From positions 1-64,000 of the forward strand of contig NZ_VISS01000010.1 of assembly GCF_007827555.1 (NCBI RefSeq): DNA of 64,000 nt, given 5' to 3'. Shown piece by piece: positions 41,767 to 50,244 of this stretch (its first letter is position 1; each line of letters opens with the position of its first letter). Position numbers and translations under genes: made by a program. Source of the stretch: Aeribacillus composti (lineage in GTDB: Bacteria > Bacillota > Bacilli > Bacillales > Aeribacillaceae). The notes beneath the pieces are model-generated. The model ran no database searches, was not told the origin of the DNA, and worked only from the letters and a program-made list of their open reading frames with translations.

Positions 41767-42273
41767 ATGACAGAAAAAAAGAAAAAGGTCGAGTTCCAAA
41801 TTATTAAAAACGATCCAACTGACGGCCATCGCGGCTTTGGAGCAGGCACCCTTAGCCTGGAAAATGTTTCCCCTGTCTTCATTGACATCGAGGAAAAAAC
41901 GGCATTTGTAGATATCGGCGCAATGCATGCAAGAAGCCAGGTAGAACGCGGCATTAAATTTACTCATGTGAAAGAAGACGTTCCGAACGGAAAACCGTAT
42001 TGGCTTGTATGGGTAACAATTGACAGAAAAGAAGATGGGCCATATTATGCCGGGGTTGCTGCCTGTTATATGACTGTTGATCGCGAGGCAAGACGAGGTT
42101 ATAAATCATTGCCTGAACACGTAAACCGCATGGATAAATCGCTAAAACGGAACATCATTGTCGACCACATGGATGAAAGCTCGAAAAAAGTTCTTTCCGA
42201 TTTTCTTCGAAACCATGATGAAGGCATGTGGGAGCGCTCAAGCGATGAATTAAAGCAAAGCCTTTCTGTTTAG
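41767..42273 (+). CDS. ywhD: YwhD family protein
   Basis: This 168-residue cytoplasmic protein belongs to a small Bacillus family (opening FQIIKNDPTDGHRGFGAGTL). No catalytic motif is evident and function is unknown. It is co-transcribed with ywhC; the ribosome site AAGGAGGG lies just after the ywhC stop. Confidence 0.87.
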   Translation: MTEKKKKVEFQIIKNDPTDGHRGFGAGTLSLENVSPVFIDIEEKTAFVDIGAMHARSQVERGIKFTHVKEDVPNGKPYWLVWVTIDRKEDGPYYAGVAACYMTVDREARRGYKSLPEHVNRMDKSLKRNIIVDHMDESSKKVLSDFLRNHDEGMWERSSDELKQSLSV

Positions 42274-42308
42274 AAGCGGAAGGTGTTGTTGATTCAGTAA
42301 AAAATGTG

Positions 42309-42345
42309 AAAAGCAGGGAATTTTTGATGGAAAATTCCCTGCTTT
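42309..42345. terminator. Convergent ywhD/pta terminator
   Basis: A long stem, AAAAGCAGGGAATTTT/AAAATTCCCTGCTTTT, works in both directions between two converging genes. Confidence 0.92.
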
Positions 42346-42349
42346 TTGT

Positions 42350-43324
42350 TTATGCAAGCGCCTGAAGGGCTGTGATTATCGCTAATTTATATACATCTTC
42401 AGCGTTGCAGCCGCGAGATAGATCGTTCACTGGAGAATTCAATCCTTGGAGAATCGGTCCGATCGCTTCAAAGTTTCCAAGTCTCTGTGCAATTTTATAG
42501 CCGATGTTTCCAGCTTCAAGGCTCGGGAATATAAATACATTGGCATCGCCTTTAATTACAGATCCCGGCGCTTTCTTTTCCGCAACAGACGGGACGAAAG
42601 CTGCATCAAATTGAAACTCTCCGTCCAATATTAAGTCCGGAGCCATTTCTTTTGCCAATTCAACTGCTTTTGCCACTTTTTCTGTTTCTGGGGATGTTGC
42701 TGAACCTTTTGTCGAGAAGCTGAGCATAGCAACGCGAGGGTCGATATCAAACATTTTTGCCGTTTTCGCGCTTTCAATAGCGATCTCTGCTAACTCCTGA
42801 CTGGTTGGAGCGATGTTGATCGCGCAATCAGCAAATATATATTTTTCCTCACCACGAACCATGACGAATACGCCTGATGTTTTTTTCACGTTTTGTTTCG
42901 TTTTAATGATTTGAAGAGCCGGCCGCACTGTATCTGCGGTTGAATGTGCCGCACCGCTCACAAGCCCGTCCGCTTCCCCTTTATAAACAAGTATCGTGCC
43001 AAAATAATTTTCATCCAAAAGAAGCTTCCGTGCTTCTTCTTCTGTCACCTTTCCATTACGGCGTTCAACAAAGCTTTGAACAAGCTCTTCTATTCCACTG
43101 TAATTGGCAGGATTATATATTTTTGCACCTGCAACAGAAATATTTAAACTCTTTGCTTTTTCTTCAATTTCTGTTTCATCCCCAATTAAAATGGGCTGTA
43201 ACAAATTTTCCTCTGTTAATCGGGAAACTGCTGTTAAAATTCGCTCATCCAATCCTTCAGGAAAAACAATTTTAATATTTTTTCCCGATATTTTATTTTT
43301 CAATGCTGCAAAAATGTCTGCCAA
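42350..43324 (-). CDS. pta: Phosphate acetyltransferase
   Basis: It interconverts acetyl-CoA and acetyl phosphate in overflow metabolism. The family signature is IKIVFPEGLDERILTAV at the N-terminus, with GEADGLVSGAAHSTADTVRP and the C-terminal GPILQGLNSPVNDLSRG. The start is likely the TTG at 43324 after AAGGAGG, which gives 324 residues as in B. subtilis. A cre site lies upstream at 43429, consistent with CcpA activation. Confidence 0.94.
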   Translation of the reverse strand: MADIFAALKNKISGKNIKIVFPEGLDERILTAVSRLTEENLLQPILIGDETEIEEKAKSLNISVAGAKIYNPANYSGIEELVQSFVERRNGKVTEEEARKLLLDENYFGTILVYKGEADGLVSGAAHSTADTVRPALQIIKTKQNVKKTSGVFVMVRGEEKYIFADCAINIAPTSQELAEIAIESAKTAKMFDIDPRVAMLSFSTKGSATSPETEKVAKAVELAKEMAPDLILDGEFQFDAAFVPSVAEKKAPGSVIKGDANVFIFPSLEAGNIGYKIAQRLGNFEAIGPILQGLNSPVNDLSRGCNAEDVYKLAIITALQALA

Positions 43325-43428
43325 AACAAAGTCAGCCTCCTTAATCTTAAAACATTCTTTTAACATGAATTGTTCCATTCACTTTTAGCATACCCCACCT
43401 GCTCTTAAATTTAAAATGAAAAATTTCA

Positions 43429-43442
43429 TCATAGCGCTTTCA
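43429..43442 (-). promoter_or_regulatory. cre site (CcpA) upstream of pta
   Basis: TGAAAGCGCTATGA on the minus strand matches the cre consensus TGWAANCGNTNWCA with one mismatch. With a TATGCT -10 at 43393-43388, the site is centred near -55, the position at which CcpA activates pta in B. subtilis. Confidence 0.65.
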
Positions 43443-43549
43443 ACAGCACTTTTTTCTGTCACATAATTGTCATACTGTTTTACCCGGATATTCTCCCCTA
43501 AACTGTGGTATAGTAAACTTGTACATAGCCAATATGAGAGGTGACGAAA

Positions 43550-44317
43550 ATGAGTGAAGAAGTTCGTTCAAATGAAGCCGTTGAAACGCTCGATGGTTGG
43601 TATTGTTTGCACGATTTCCGCTCGATCGATTGGAGCGCTTGGAAAACTTTATCTAGCGATGAACGCCAGGAAGCTATTCATGAATTTCTGAATTTGTTAG
43701 AAAAATGGAGTGCAGTGGAAAAAGACCAACAAGGCAGCCACGCTTTATATACGATCGTTGGACAAAAAGCAGATTTGATGATCATGATTCTCCGGCCAAC
43801 GATGGAAGAATTGAATGAAATTGAAACGGAATTTAATAAAACAAAACTGGCTGAATATACAAGCCCTGCCTATTCATATGTTTCCGTTGTGGAATTGAGC
43901 AGCTACGTAGGCGGCGGAAATGATGAAGATCCGTATCAAAATCCATATATCCGATCTAGACTATATCCTATTTTGCCGAAATCAAAATATGTTTGCTTCT
44001 ATCCGATGGATAAACGCCGTCAAGGCAATGACAATTGGTATATGCTGCCGATGGAAGAGCGCCGGAGCCTCATGAGAAGCCACGGACTTATCGGCCGCAA
44101 GTACGGAGATAAAGTAAAACAAATTATTACCGGTTCTGTCGGATTTGATGACTGGGAATGGGGCGTCACGCTCTTCTCTGATGATGTTTTGCAGTTTAAA
44201 AAGCTCGTATATGAAATGCGTTTTGATGAAGTAAGCGCCAGATACGGCGAATTTGGCTCTTTCTTTGTCGGCAACATTTTGCATCCTGAAAAAATTGCAG
44301 CATTTTTACATGTATAA
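43550..44317 (+). CDS. hemQ: Coproheme decarboxylase HemQ
   Basis: HemQ makes heme b from coproheme in the Gram-positive coproporphyrin pathway. It is a chlorite-dismutase-fold protein of 255 residues. The catalytic Tyr lies in CFYPMDKRR, and the heme-binding His is in [15 protein letters not shown]. The start is the ATG at 43550 with AGAGGTG upstream. It diverges from pta, as in B. subtilis (ywfI). Confidence 0.95.
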   Translation: MSEEVRSNEAVETLDGWYCLHDFRSIDWSAWKTLSSDERQEAIHEFLNLLEKWSAVEKDQQGSHALYTIVGQKADLMIMILRPTMEELNEIETEFNKTKLAEYTSPAYSYVSVVELSSYVGGGNDEDPYQNPYIRSRLYPILPKSKYVCFYPMDKRRQGNDNWYMLPMEERRSLMRSHGLIGRKYGDKVKQIITGSVGFDDWEWGVTLFSDDVLQFKKLVYEMRFDEVSARYGEFGSFFVGNILHPEKIAAFLHV

Positions 44318-44342
44318 ACCAGTACTGCTTTCAGTACTGGTT
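44317..44342 (+). terminator. hemQ terminator
   Basis: The perfect stem AACCAGTACTG/CAGTACTGGTT is followed by TTTTCTG and overlaps the stop codon. Confidence 0.92.
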
Positions 44343-44642
44343 TTTTCTGCTGAAGACCTACCAATAGTAAGCAAGCAATCTAGCTGCATGCTTAATGTGC
44401 AAGAAAAAATGTCATACTATACAGGAAGTGTAATAAATCACGATTTATCTCTTTCTTCACATGCAAAAAATAAAAGTACGGGAGATTTGAAGAAAAATTT
44501 CAATGGAAAGAATGGGCGAGACAGCTTGTCATGCGCAGGCGCAGCCGAATTTGAAAGGCAAGCTTCATACCCGGAGCTGCGCCTAGAGATACTCTATGAA
44601 ATTGAGTTTTTCTCTTGCGGCAAATGAATTTTCTAGTCCTAT
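44343..44642. other. Intergenic region with a 9-bp inverted repeat
   Basis: A plus-strand frame that starts inside hemQ is not credible. AGGCGCAGC (44538) and GCTGCGCCT (ending about 44585) form a perfect stem with a loop of about 30 bases and no T run. No function is evident. Confidence 0.35.
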
Positions 44643-45378
44643 TTAATGGTTCTCATGAATTGATTGCAATATCGATGCTAACTCATTTGGCTTTGAATAA
44701 AATGGCGAATGGTCTGTATCCAATGTGTATACATGCTCACATGGATTAGCTGAATACATTGCCCGTTGACACTGGATGGTAATGGCGTTGTCGCGCAGAC
44801 ATTCAATATAGTATTTTGGAACACTGCCGAATCTTTCCTCTGTAAGACTTAATTTCGTTGAAAGGACATTTAGTGCTTGAGGACTTAGAAGTGATTTCGC
44901 TTTTTCTACATCAGCGTCGTCACAGCACCCATAAAAAACATGCTTTAAGCTGTCCTCTCTCAAGGTAGCATAACCTTCTTTTTCAAATAAAATCATATTA
45001 GGTGCGACTTGAGCTTCTATATCAGTAGGAATTATATCTGTCATAGCTTCTCCATCCCTCAAGAGGAAAGCGGTTACAAAAATGAGCGCCTTAACTTTTT
45101 CTGATCTGTATTCTGCACTCTGCGAGATAACGATACCTCCCATACTATGGCCGACAAGGTAAACTGGTTCTTCAGCATCATCCAAAATGGAACATACTTT
45201 GTCAGTGTAGCTCTTTAGCGAAACTTGTGAAATTGGTGTTTGATCTGAACCGTGTCCGGGTAAATCAATTGCATAAACGGTGTGTCCGGCTTTTTCAAGC
45301 AATGGGGTGACTTTTCCCAACACCATGCACCATGCCAAGCGCCATGGATGAATACATATATGCCACTTCTCAAAATAT
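44643..45378 (-). pseudogene. Alpha/beta hydrolase, frameshifted and cut at its 5' end
   Basis: The remnant encodes an esterase-type alpha/beta hydrolase: an oxyanion motif in one frame (YVFIHGAWHGAWCWEK), then GHTVYAIDLPGHGSD, the nucleophile elbow VGHSMGGIV and the catalytic His in LDTDHSPFY in the other. A missing A in the run at 45312-45315 shifts the frame; restoring AAAAA joins the two frames. The gene starts right at the border of the MITE-like repeat (45379), which has removed or replaced its start. The open frame that reaches into the repeat is artificial. Confidence 0.85.
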
Positions 45379-45495
45379 GGGGCTGTCCAGTCAAAATCCA
45401 CTGAAAATAAAACATCATAAGCATTGATATATCAGTGTTTCTAAAACATTAAAGGGGCGTCTATAAGCCGGAAAATCGACTTATTAGACAGCCCC
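45379..45495 (-). repeat. MITE-like repeat, copy B
   Basis: This 117-bp element has terminal inverted repeats beginning GGGGCTGTC. It aligns along its whole length to copy A at 2403-2524 when reversed. It lies directly upstream of the broken hydrolase. Confidence 0.72.
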
Positions 45496-45565
45496 TCATA
45501 CTTTATAAGCTTCTTTTTTTCTTTTATACAGAACAAAGATGTCGGAATGGGAATTTTTCCGAATG

Positions 45566-45594
45566 TCATAAAAAAGGTTTCATCGTCATACATT
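45566..45594 (+). promoter_or_regulatory. Sigma-E-type promoter of cwlJ-gerQ
   Basis: TCATAAA and CATACATT are separated by 14 bp and match the mother-cell sigma-E consensus (kmATATT-N14-CATACAHT). It is about 60 bp upstream of cwlJ. B. subtilis cwlJ-gerQ is sigma-E-controlled. Confidence 0.7.
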
Positions 45595-45651
45595 GGAATG
45601 AAAGATTACTATTTAGGCAATGTCTTTTTAAAGAAAAAGGCAGGTGAAAAA

Positions 45652-46081
45652 ATGGCTGTAATTCCCACATACTGAAGAAGATGTAAAGCTATTGGCCAGA
45701 TTGATGAGAGCTGAAGCAGAAGGAGACGGAGATTTAGGCATGCTTCTTGTAGGCAATGTCGGTGTCAACCGTGTCCTTGCAGATTGTTTAGACTTTAAGG
45801 ATATACGCACCGTTCGCAGTATGGTGTTTCAAAGCCCCGGAGGCTTCGAAGCCACACAGAAAGGATATTTTTATCAGGCTGCAAGGCAAAATGAAATAGA
45901 CTTAGCAAGAAAAGTTTTGAAAGGAAACCGCTACAGTCCTGCAGAAACTGCTTTGTGGTTTTTTAAGCCATATGGCGATTGCCCTGCTACATGGTATAAC
46001 CAATATAACTCAGGACGATATAAATCCCATTGTTTTTATTTTCCTGCACAATCTGCTTGCCCAAGCGTATACAGATTTTAG
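45652..46081 (+). pseudogene. cwlJ: Spore cortex-lytic hydrolase CwlJ, frameshifted at codon 5
   Basis: CwlJ degrades cortex peptidoglycan during germination and needs GerQ. The body is intact (RLMRAEAEGDGDLGMLLVGN to GDCPATWYNQYNSGRYKSH). Starting from ATG 45652 with its upstream AGGTGAAAA, the frame reads MAVIPTY and stops. Dropping one C from CCC at 45664-45666 restores the reading into the body (MAVIPHTEEDVKLLARL). The error may be real or a sequencing slip. A TTG at 45692 could rescue a shorter product, but it lacks a good ribosome site. gerQ follows directly. Confidence 0.85.
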
Positions 46082-46091
46082 GAGGTTGAAC

Positions 46092-46535
46092 ATGAGCAAC
46101 AAAAAACAGAACCAACGGCAGCAGCAGGGGTATCCAGTTCCTGCAGTTACTCCTGTACAGCCAACCTATCCGTACGGATTTTACGCGCCCAGCGGGTCTG
46201 TTATCGGCGCCCCTCCCTCAGCTCAACCAAGCGGCACCAGCGGTCAAGCTGTACCCGGAATGCTTCCGCTTGAAGAATCCTATGTCGAAAACATTTTGCG
46301 CTTAAATAAAGGGAAATTGGCCACCGTATACATGACCTTTGAAAACAATCCTGAATGGCCGGCGAAAGTATTTCGCGGCGTCATTGAAGCTGCCGGAAGA
46401 GATCATCTCATTTTAAGCGACCCGCAAACAGGAAGGCGATATTTATTGCTGATGGTTTTTTTGAATTACGTCACTTTCGATGAGGAAATCGTATATACAT
46501 CCCCTCAAAGTCTCGCTTCTTATCCACCAAGATAA
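46092..46535 (+). CDS. gerQ: Spore coat protein GerQ
   Basis: GerQ is an inner-coat protein cross-linked by transglutaminase and needed for CwlJ function. The N-terminal third is Gln/Pro/Tyr-rich (NQRQQQGYPVPAVTPVQPTY). The conserved C-terminus contains LPLEESYVENILRLNKGK and RDHLILSDPQTGRRYLLLM. The start is the ATG at 46092 with AGGAGGT; an open extension upstream overlaps cwlJ out of frame and is not used. It is co-transcribed with cwlJ. Confidence 0.93.
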   Translation: MSNKKQNQRQQQGYPVPAVTPVQPTYPYGFYAPSGSVIGAPPSAQPSGTSGQAVPGMLPLEESYVENILRLNKGKLATVYMTFENNPEWPAKVFRGVIEAAGRDHLILSDPQTGRRYLLLMVFLNYVTFDEEIVYTSPQSLASYPPR

Positions 46536-46886
46536 GAAAAACGCTAGACAGAGAGAGGCCGGTAGGAATGCTGCAAGACGCTTTATAATTTCTTGAACAG
46601 CGCCCTGCCCTTGTCTAGCTTCCTTGTCAAATAGACAGAAGTCTAAGCAGGACAGAAGTCTAAGCAGCCTTGCTTCTTTAATGAAGCAAGGTTATTCAGC
46701 TTTTCTATGAGCTTTTATTTTCATTTCGATCTTACTTATATAAATAAAAGCACTTAAATTTCAAAAACGGCCAATAAAGCTTTTTTTCCCTTCGACTTAA
46801 AACGTATAATCGAGATTCAGAAAAAATTTCCGATTACCTCCCCCATTTCATCTAGGGCATTTTCCGCATCCATAGCAATAAAAAAA
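46536..46886. other. Intergenic region with a 17-bp tandem repeat
   Basis: GACAGAAGTCTAAGCAG occurs twice in direct tandem at 46634-46650 and 46651-46667, just before the gerQ terminator. No gene is seen in the remaining sequence. Confidence 0.6.
46668..46691 (+). terminator. Probable gerQ terminator
   Basis: The perfect stem CCTTGCTTC/GAAGCAAGG with a six-base loop is followed by a weak TTATTC. It lies 130 bp after the gerQ stop. Confidence 0.55.
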
Positions 46887-46912
46887 ACCGGGCGTGAAAA
46901 TTCCACGCCCAG
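46887..46912 (-). terminator. cbaDBA terminator
   Basis: The stem ACTGGGCGTGG/CCACGCCCGGT is followed on the minus strand by TTTTTTTTATT, seven bases after the cbaA stop. Confidence 0.9.
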
Positions 46913-46918
46913 TTTCTT

Positions 46919-48559
46919 CTACCAGAATTTAAATCCCGGTGAACTTGGTGCATTTTCAATGATATCGATGACCGGTACTGTATAAGCGATTACAATTAGC
47001 ACAACAGACAGACCGATCCAAATTTTCCAATTTTCTAGAAGCAATGGCGTTTTTTCCGCATCTTCATGAACTTCACCAACTGGAAATTCTTCCGTTCCTT
47101 TTGGAGCAGCCACTGCCAAATTTATAACAATATAAAGAATCATCAAAATGGCAACGAATAAGATGGCTCCGCCAACCGCCATGATAGTTTGATAAGACAT
47201 CCATTCCAACGCCTGCGGATGGTCTCCATATGTTGTATAAGCGGTCCGCCGAGGAGCTCCAAACAGACCAACTGTATGCATGGCTCCTGACATTAGGAAC
47301 ATACCGATGCACCAGAAAACGGTTTGAATGATCCCTAATTTATTTAATCGCGGTGTTAACGTTCTGCCTGTTAAATGAGGAACCAACCAATAGGAAATAC
47401 CAAAAAACGTCAACGCTACAGTGGTGGCCACTGTTAAATGGAAATGTCCTGTTACCCATAAAGTGTTATGAACGACTTGGTTCATTTGGTTACTTGCATT
47501 AATGATTCCGCCTGCTCCGCCAGGAATAAAAACGAGCATTCCCATAAACGGTGCAAAAAAGCGAACATCTGTCCACGGAAGCTTTTTCACCCAGCCAAAC
47601 AGTCCGCTGGCCCCTTTTTCTCTTCCGCTTATTTCAAATGTTGCAAACAAAGCGAAAGCTGTCATTAAAGATGGAACAATGACCATAAACGTCAACACAA
47701 TTTGCAAAAACTTCCAAAACGGAGTGATCCCAGACTCTAGTATTTGATGATGGAAGCCGACTGGGATGGAAAAAAGAACAAACAGTACAAACGCCAGTCT
47801 TGCAAGCGAATCGCTGAAAATTTTCCCGCCTATTATTTTTGGAATGATGACGTACCAGCACATATAGGCAGGCAATAACCAGAAATACACTAATGGATGG
47901 CCGAAATACCAAAAAAGTGTTCTGCTTAACAGCACATTGATTTTATCGACTAACCCGAAGGACCAAGGAATAAACTGGAATAATACCGTTACTGCTACGC
48001 CCAATGTTGCTATGATCCATAAAATCATTGTGGCAACTGCCATAAAGCTTAATAGAGGAGACGGCTTTCCTTCATTTTTCTTTTTCCAGACAGCGTATTG
48101 GCTAAACATGCCAGCTCCGCTTACCCAGCTGCCGACTACAACAAGCGTCAGACCGATATAAAACCATGGCGATGCTTTAAGTGGTGCATAAAAAGTGTAT
48201 AGAACGGTCGCTTTATTTAATAAGATCATAACCGTTGTAATCGCTGTTCCAATCGTCATAAGCCAAAAGCCGATCCAAGCCGACTTTTTGGCAAACGGAG
48301 TTAAATCACCTGTCGTCCGACTCATGGAAGCATATAAAAAACCAATGATAAAAAATGTTGTAAAAACAAGTGCCAACAAAACGCCATGAGCAGTCAAAAG
48401 CTGATAATATCCGATCCCTGCCGGAAGCTCAAGCGTTCCGCTTCTAACAAAAGCCTGCAATAACCCGGCAATCGCTCCTAAAAACAATGCAATATAACCA
48501 ACTGCAATATGGGCGAGCGCCAGCTTTCCATCGTTTGGGTGAAGCGCTGTATTTTTCAT
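46919..48559 (-). CDS. cbaA: b(o/a)3-type (ba3-like) cytochrome c oxidase subunit I
   Basis: This is the heme-copper catalytic subunit of a type B oxidase. Its 546 residues form about 13 transmembrane helices. CuB ligands appear in WYFGHPLVYFWLLPAY and VGFHHQ, and the heme ligand in TGHFHLTVA; the Tyr in HPLVYFWLLP matches type B enzymes. Its ATG overlaps the subunit II stop. It belongs to a three-gene operon with an Fnr-type site upstream, so it probably serves at low oxygen. Confidence 0.92.
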   Translation of the reverse strand: MKNTALHPNDGKLALAHIAVGYIALFLGAIAGLLQAFVRSGTLELPAGIGYYQLLTAHGVLLALVFTTFFIIGFLYASMSRTTGDLTPFAKKSAWIGFWLMTIGTAITTVMILLNKATVLYTFYAPLKASPWFYIGLTLVVVGSWVSGAGMFSQYAVWKKKNEGKPSPLLSFMAVATMILWIIATLGVAVTVLFQFIPWSFGLVDKINVLLSRTLFWYFGHPLVYFWLLPAYMCWYVIIPKIIGGKIFSDSLARLAFVLFVLFSIPVGFHHQILESGITPFWKFLQIVLTFMVIVPSLMTAFALFATFEISGREKGASGLFGWVKKLPWTDVRFFAPFMGMLVFIPGGAGGIINASNQMNQVVHNTLWVTGHFHLTVATTVALTFFGISYWLVPHLTGRTLTPRLNKLGIIQTVFWCIGMFLMSGAMHTVGLFGAPRRTAYTTYGDHPQALEWMSYQTIMAVGGAILFVAILMILYIVINLAVAAPKGTEEFPVGEVHEDAEKTPLLLENWKIWIGLSVVLIVIAYTVPVIDIIENAPSSPGFKFW

Positions 48560-49029
48560 GCTTTTGTCACCTCAATTTTCGTGCTCATCATTTGGTGCCC
48601 AGTACCGCAATATTCGTTGCAAATTATTAAATAGCTGCCGGGTTTATGAAATGTATGTGTAAGCGAATTCACATGTCCCGGGGTCACCATCATGTTTACA
48701 TTTGTGCCAACGATTTCAAGGCCATGAACAACATCTTTGCTTGTCACGATAATATGAACTTTTGCTCCCTCCGGTATTTTTATGTCATTCGGCATAAAGG
48801 CAAAAGCTTGAGAAACTATAACAAGTTCGTATTCGTTGTCTCCAATTTTCTTTAAGCCTGGTTGATTAAACGGCTCTGTCGTGTCTACTTTTTGCGGATC
48901 CAATGTGGTCAGATCACTCGGCGGATGATGACCTTGTGCAAATGCACTGATGCCCACGATTGTTAAAAACATCACAAGCGTACCTATACCTATTAATAGC
49001 CAAACCTTTTCAAGTCTGTGCAAATGCAA
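48556..49029 (-). CDS. cbaB: b(o/a)3-type oxidase subunit II (CuA)
   Basis: It carries the CuA electron-entry site. One N-terminal membrane helix (about 8-30) is followed by a cupredoxin domain. CuA ligands are in CNEYCGTGHQMM, with a further His in KDVVHGLEI. The length is 157 residues, typical of type B oxidases with short subunit II. It overlaps cbaA by four bases. Confidence 0.92.
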   Translation of the reverse strand: MHLHRLEKVWLLIGIGTLVMFLTIVGISAFAQGHHPPSDLTTLDPQKVDTTEPFNQPGLKKIGDNEYELVIVSQAFAFMPNDIKIPEGAKVHIIVTSKDVVHGLEIVGTNVNMMVTPGHVNSLTHTFHKPGSYLIICNEYCGTGHQMMSTKIEVTKA

Positions 49030-49044
49030 GATGATCCCCCTCCT

Positions 49045-49200
49045 TTATAATCGTTGAATAAATAAGTAGTAAACTCCAAACCAAGAAAGTATTAAAAAAA
49101 GAGCCAGCATAAGAACGGATAAAAAAGTGCCAAATAACGAATATTCTTTCTTTTGAGCAATTTCCTGCTCTTTTTTATCGGAGATGAATTCTTTTGCCAC
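49045..49200 (-). CDS. cbaD: Small oxidase subunit (subunit IIa-like, 51 aa)
   Basis: This gene is shorter than usual ORF cut-offs. It starts at GTG 49200 with AGGTGGTG upstream. It encodes a charged N-terminus (VAKEFISDKKEQEIAQKK) and one transmembrane helix (GTFLSVLMLALFLILSWFGV). In ba3 oxidases a single-helix subunit IIa is encoded just upstream of subunit II; gene order, size and topology all fit. It ends 15 bp before cbaB. Confidence 0.82.
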   Translation of the reverse strand: MAKEFISDKKEQEIAQKKEYSLFGTFLSVLMLALFLILSWFGVYYLFIQRL

Positions 49201-49231
49201 CCATAACACCACCTTTTCTTCTTTTAAAAAA

Positions 49232-49275
49232 ATTGTAGTTTAGCTTACGTTAGTCAATCTGTGAAAAAAATCACA
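49232..49275 (-). promoter_or_regulatory. Fnr-type site and promoter of the cbaDBA operon
   Basis: TGTGAAAAAAATCACA (49260-49275) is a perfect TGTGA-N6-TCACA palindrome of the CRP/Fnr family. On the minus strand a TACAAT -10 (49237-49232) implies a start near 49225, placing the site at about -42, the class II activation position. Induction at low oxygen is inferred. Confidence 0.7.
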
Positions 49276-49450
49276 TTTTCCATAGTACTTTTTGACAGTA
49301 TGTTGAACAAAAAAACATTGCATTCACACTGAATCTTCTATCATTAGGAAGCTAGGAGCCAAAATGAACGGGACACATTTTTGGATAAAGCTCTGGCTAT
49401 GACCTTTGAATCGGTTAAGAAGGTCACCCTTTCATTTCTTTGCACAAAAA

Positions 49451-49482
49451 AACGCCTGTCCCGATATAGTAGACAGACGTTT
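49451..49482 (-). terminator. ywdK terminator
   Basis: The stem AACGTCTGTC/GACAGGCGTT is followed on the minus strand by TTTTTG, just after the stop. Confidence 0.85.
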
Positions 49483-49486
49483 ATAT

Positions 49487-49861
49487 TTACATATATTTAA
49501 CTGCAGCAACAGCAAGAAGAACCCATGCAATTAAAAATGAAATGCCTCCAAGCGGCGTAATTGCACCTAACACTTTGATCTGCGTCACACTTAATATATA
49601 CAGGCTTCCGGAAAACAGGAGAATACCGATGAGCATCAGCCACCCGGCCCAATTTGCATAGCCTGCCTGCGGATGCTGCTGCAAAAACAGAGCCGTGATA
49701 AAAAGGCCAATCGAATGGAACATTTGATATTGTACACCTGTTTGCCATGTCTCTAAATATTTTTGCGGAATTTTCCCTTCCAAACCATGGGCGCCGAATG
49801 CTCCTAAAGCTACAGACAAAAAAGCACCGACGGCTCCAAGAATGAAAAATATTTTCATCAT
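49487..49861 (-). CDS. ywdK: DUF423 membrane protein (YwdK-like)
   Basis: This small inner-membrane protein of 124 residues has four hydrophobic helices and the DUF423 features GAFGAHGLEGK and WQTGVQYQMFHSIGLF. Function is unknown. The start is one of two adjacent ATGs (49861 or 49858) after GGGGTGAAG. Confidence 0.87.
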   Translation of the reverse strand: MMKIFFILGAVGAFLSVALGAFGAHGLEGKIPQKYLETWQTGVQYQMFHSIGLFITALFLQQHPQAGYANWAGWLMLIGILLFSGSLYILSVTQIKVLGAITPLGGISFLIAWVLLAVAAVKYM

Positions 49862-49938
49862 CTTCACCCCTTTTTCCCTTCATCTTACCTTATCGTCCGT
49901 TTTTTTTAAATGAAGATTTTACAGATGACAAGATTTTG

Positions 49939-50244
49939 TTAGAAATCAAAAATAGATTCTCCATTTGCATCGTCTTCGACCAACAAACGTTCTTTCATTG
50001 TCAGCGTTTTGCTGTTTGCATTTCCGATCATTTTTTCCAGCTCTAATGGAGTTATTTCACTTTCGCTTTTTGGCTCTTGACTAGCTGAAAAATCATAATT
50101 TTCCTCTTGTTGATCCAAAATAACATCACATAAAGAACGGATGACAAGAAGCCGGGCTTTTAGATCATGAGGTGTTCCTGCTGCCTTTGCCTTTTTCAGT
50201 TCCTCCTCCATTTTTCCTATTATGCTTGAGACCGGTATATTCAA
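49939..50244 (-). CDS. ywdI: YwdI family protein
   Basis: This 101-residue cytoplasmic protein (DUF5327/YwdI) is rich in Glu and Lys, with a helical N-terminus MNIPVSSIIGKMEEELKKAK and a charged C-terminus. In B. subtilis it lies next to ung. Function is unknown. Confidence 0.78.
   Translation of the reverse strand: MNIPVSSIIGKMEEELKKAKAAGTPHDLKARLLVIRSLCDVILDQQEENYDFSASQEPKSESEITPLELEKMIGNANSKTLTMKERLLVEDDANGESIFDF

Noticed and set aside
44253-44627. 124-codon plus-strand ORF overlapping hemQ
   Set aside because: It starts inside hemQ, runs through the hemQ terminator and has no ribosome site.
45379-45401. Hydrolase N-terminus starting MDFDWTAPYF
   Set aside because: These codons lie in the MITE-like element and are not part of the original gene.
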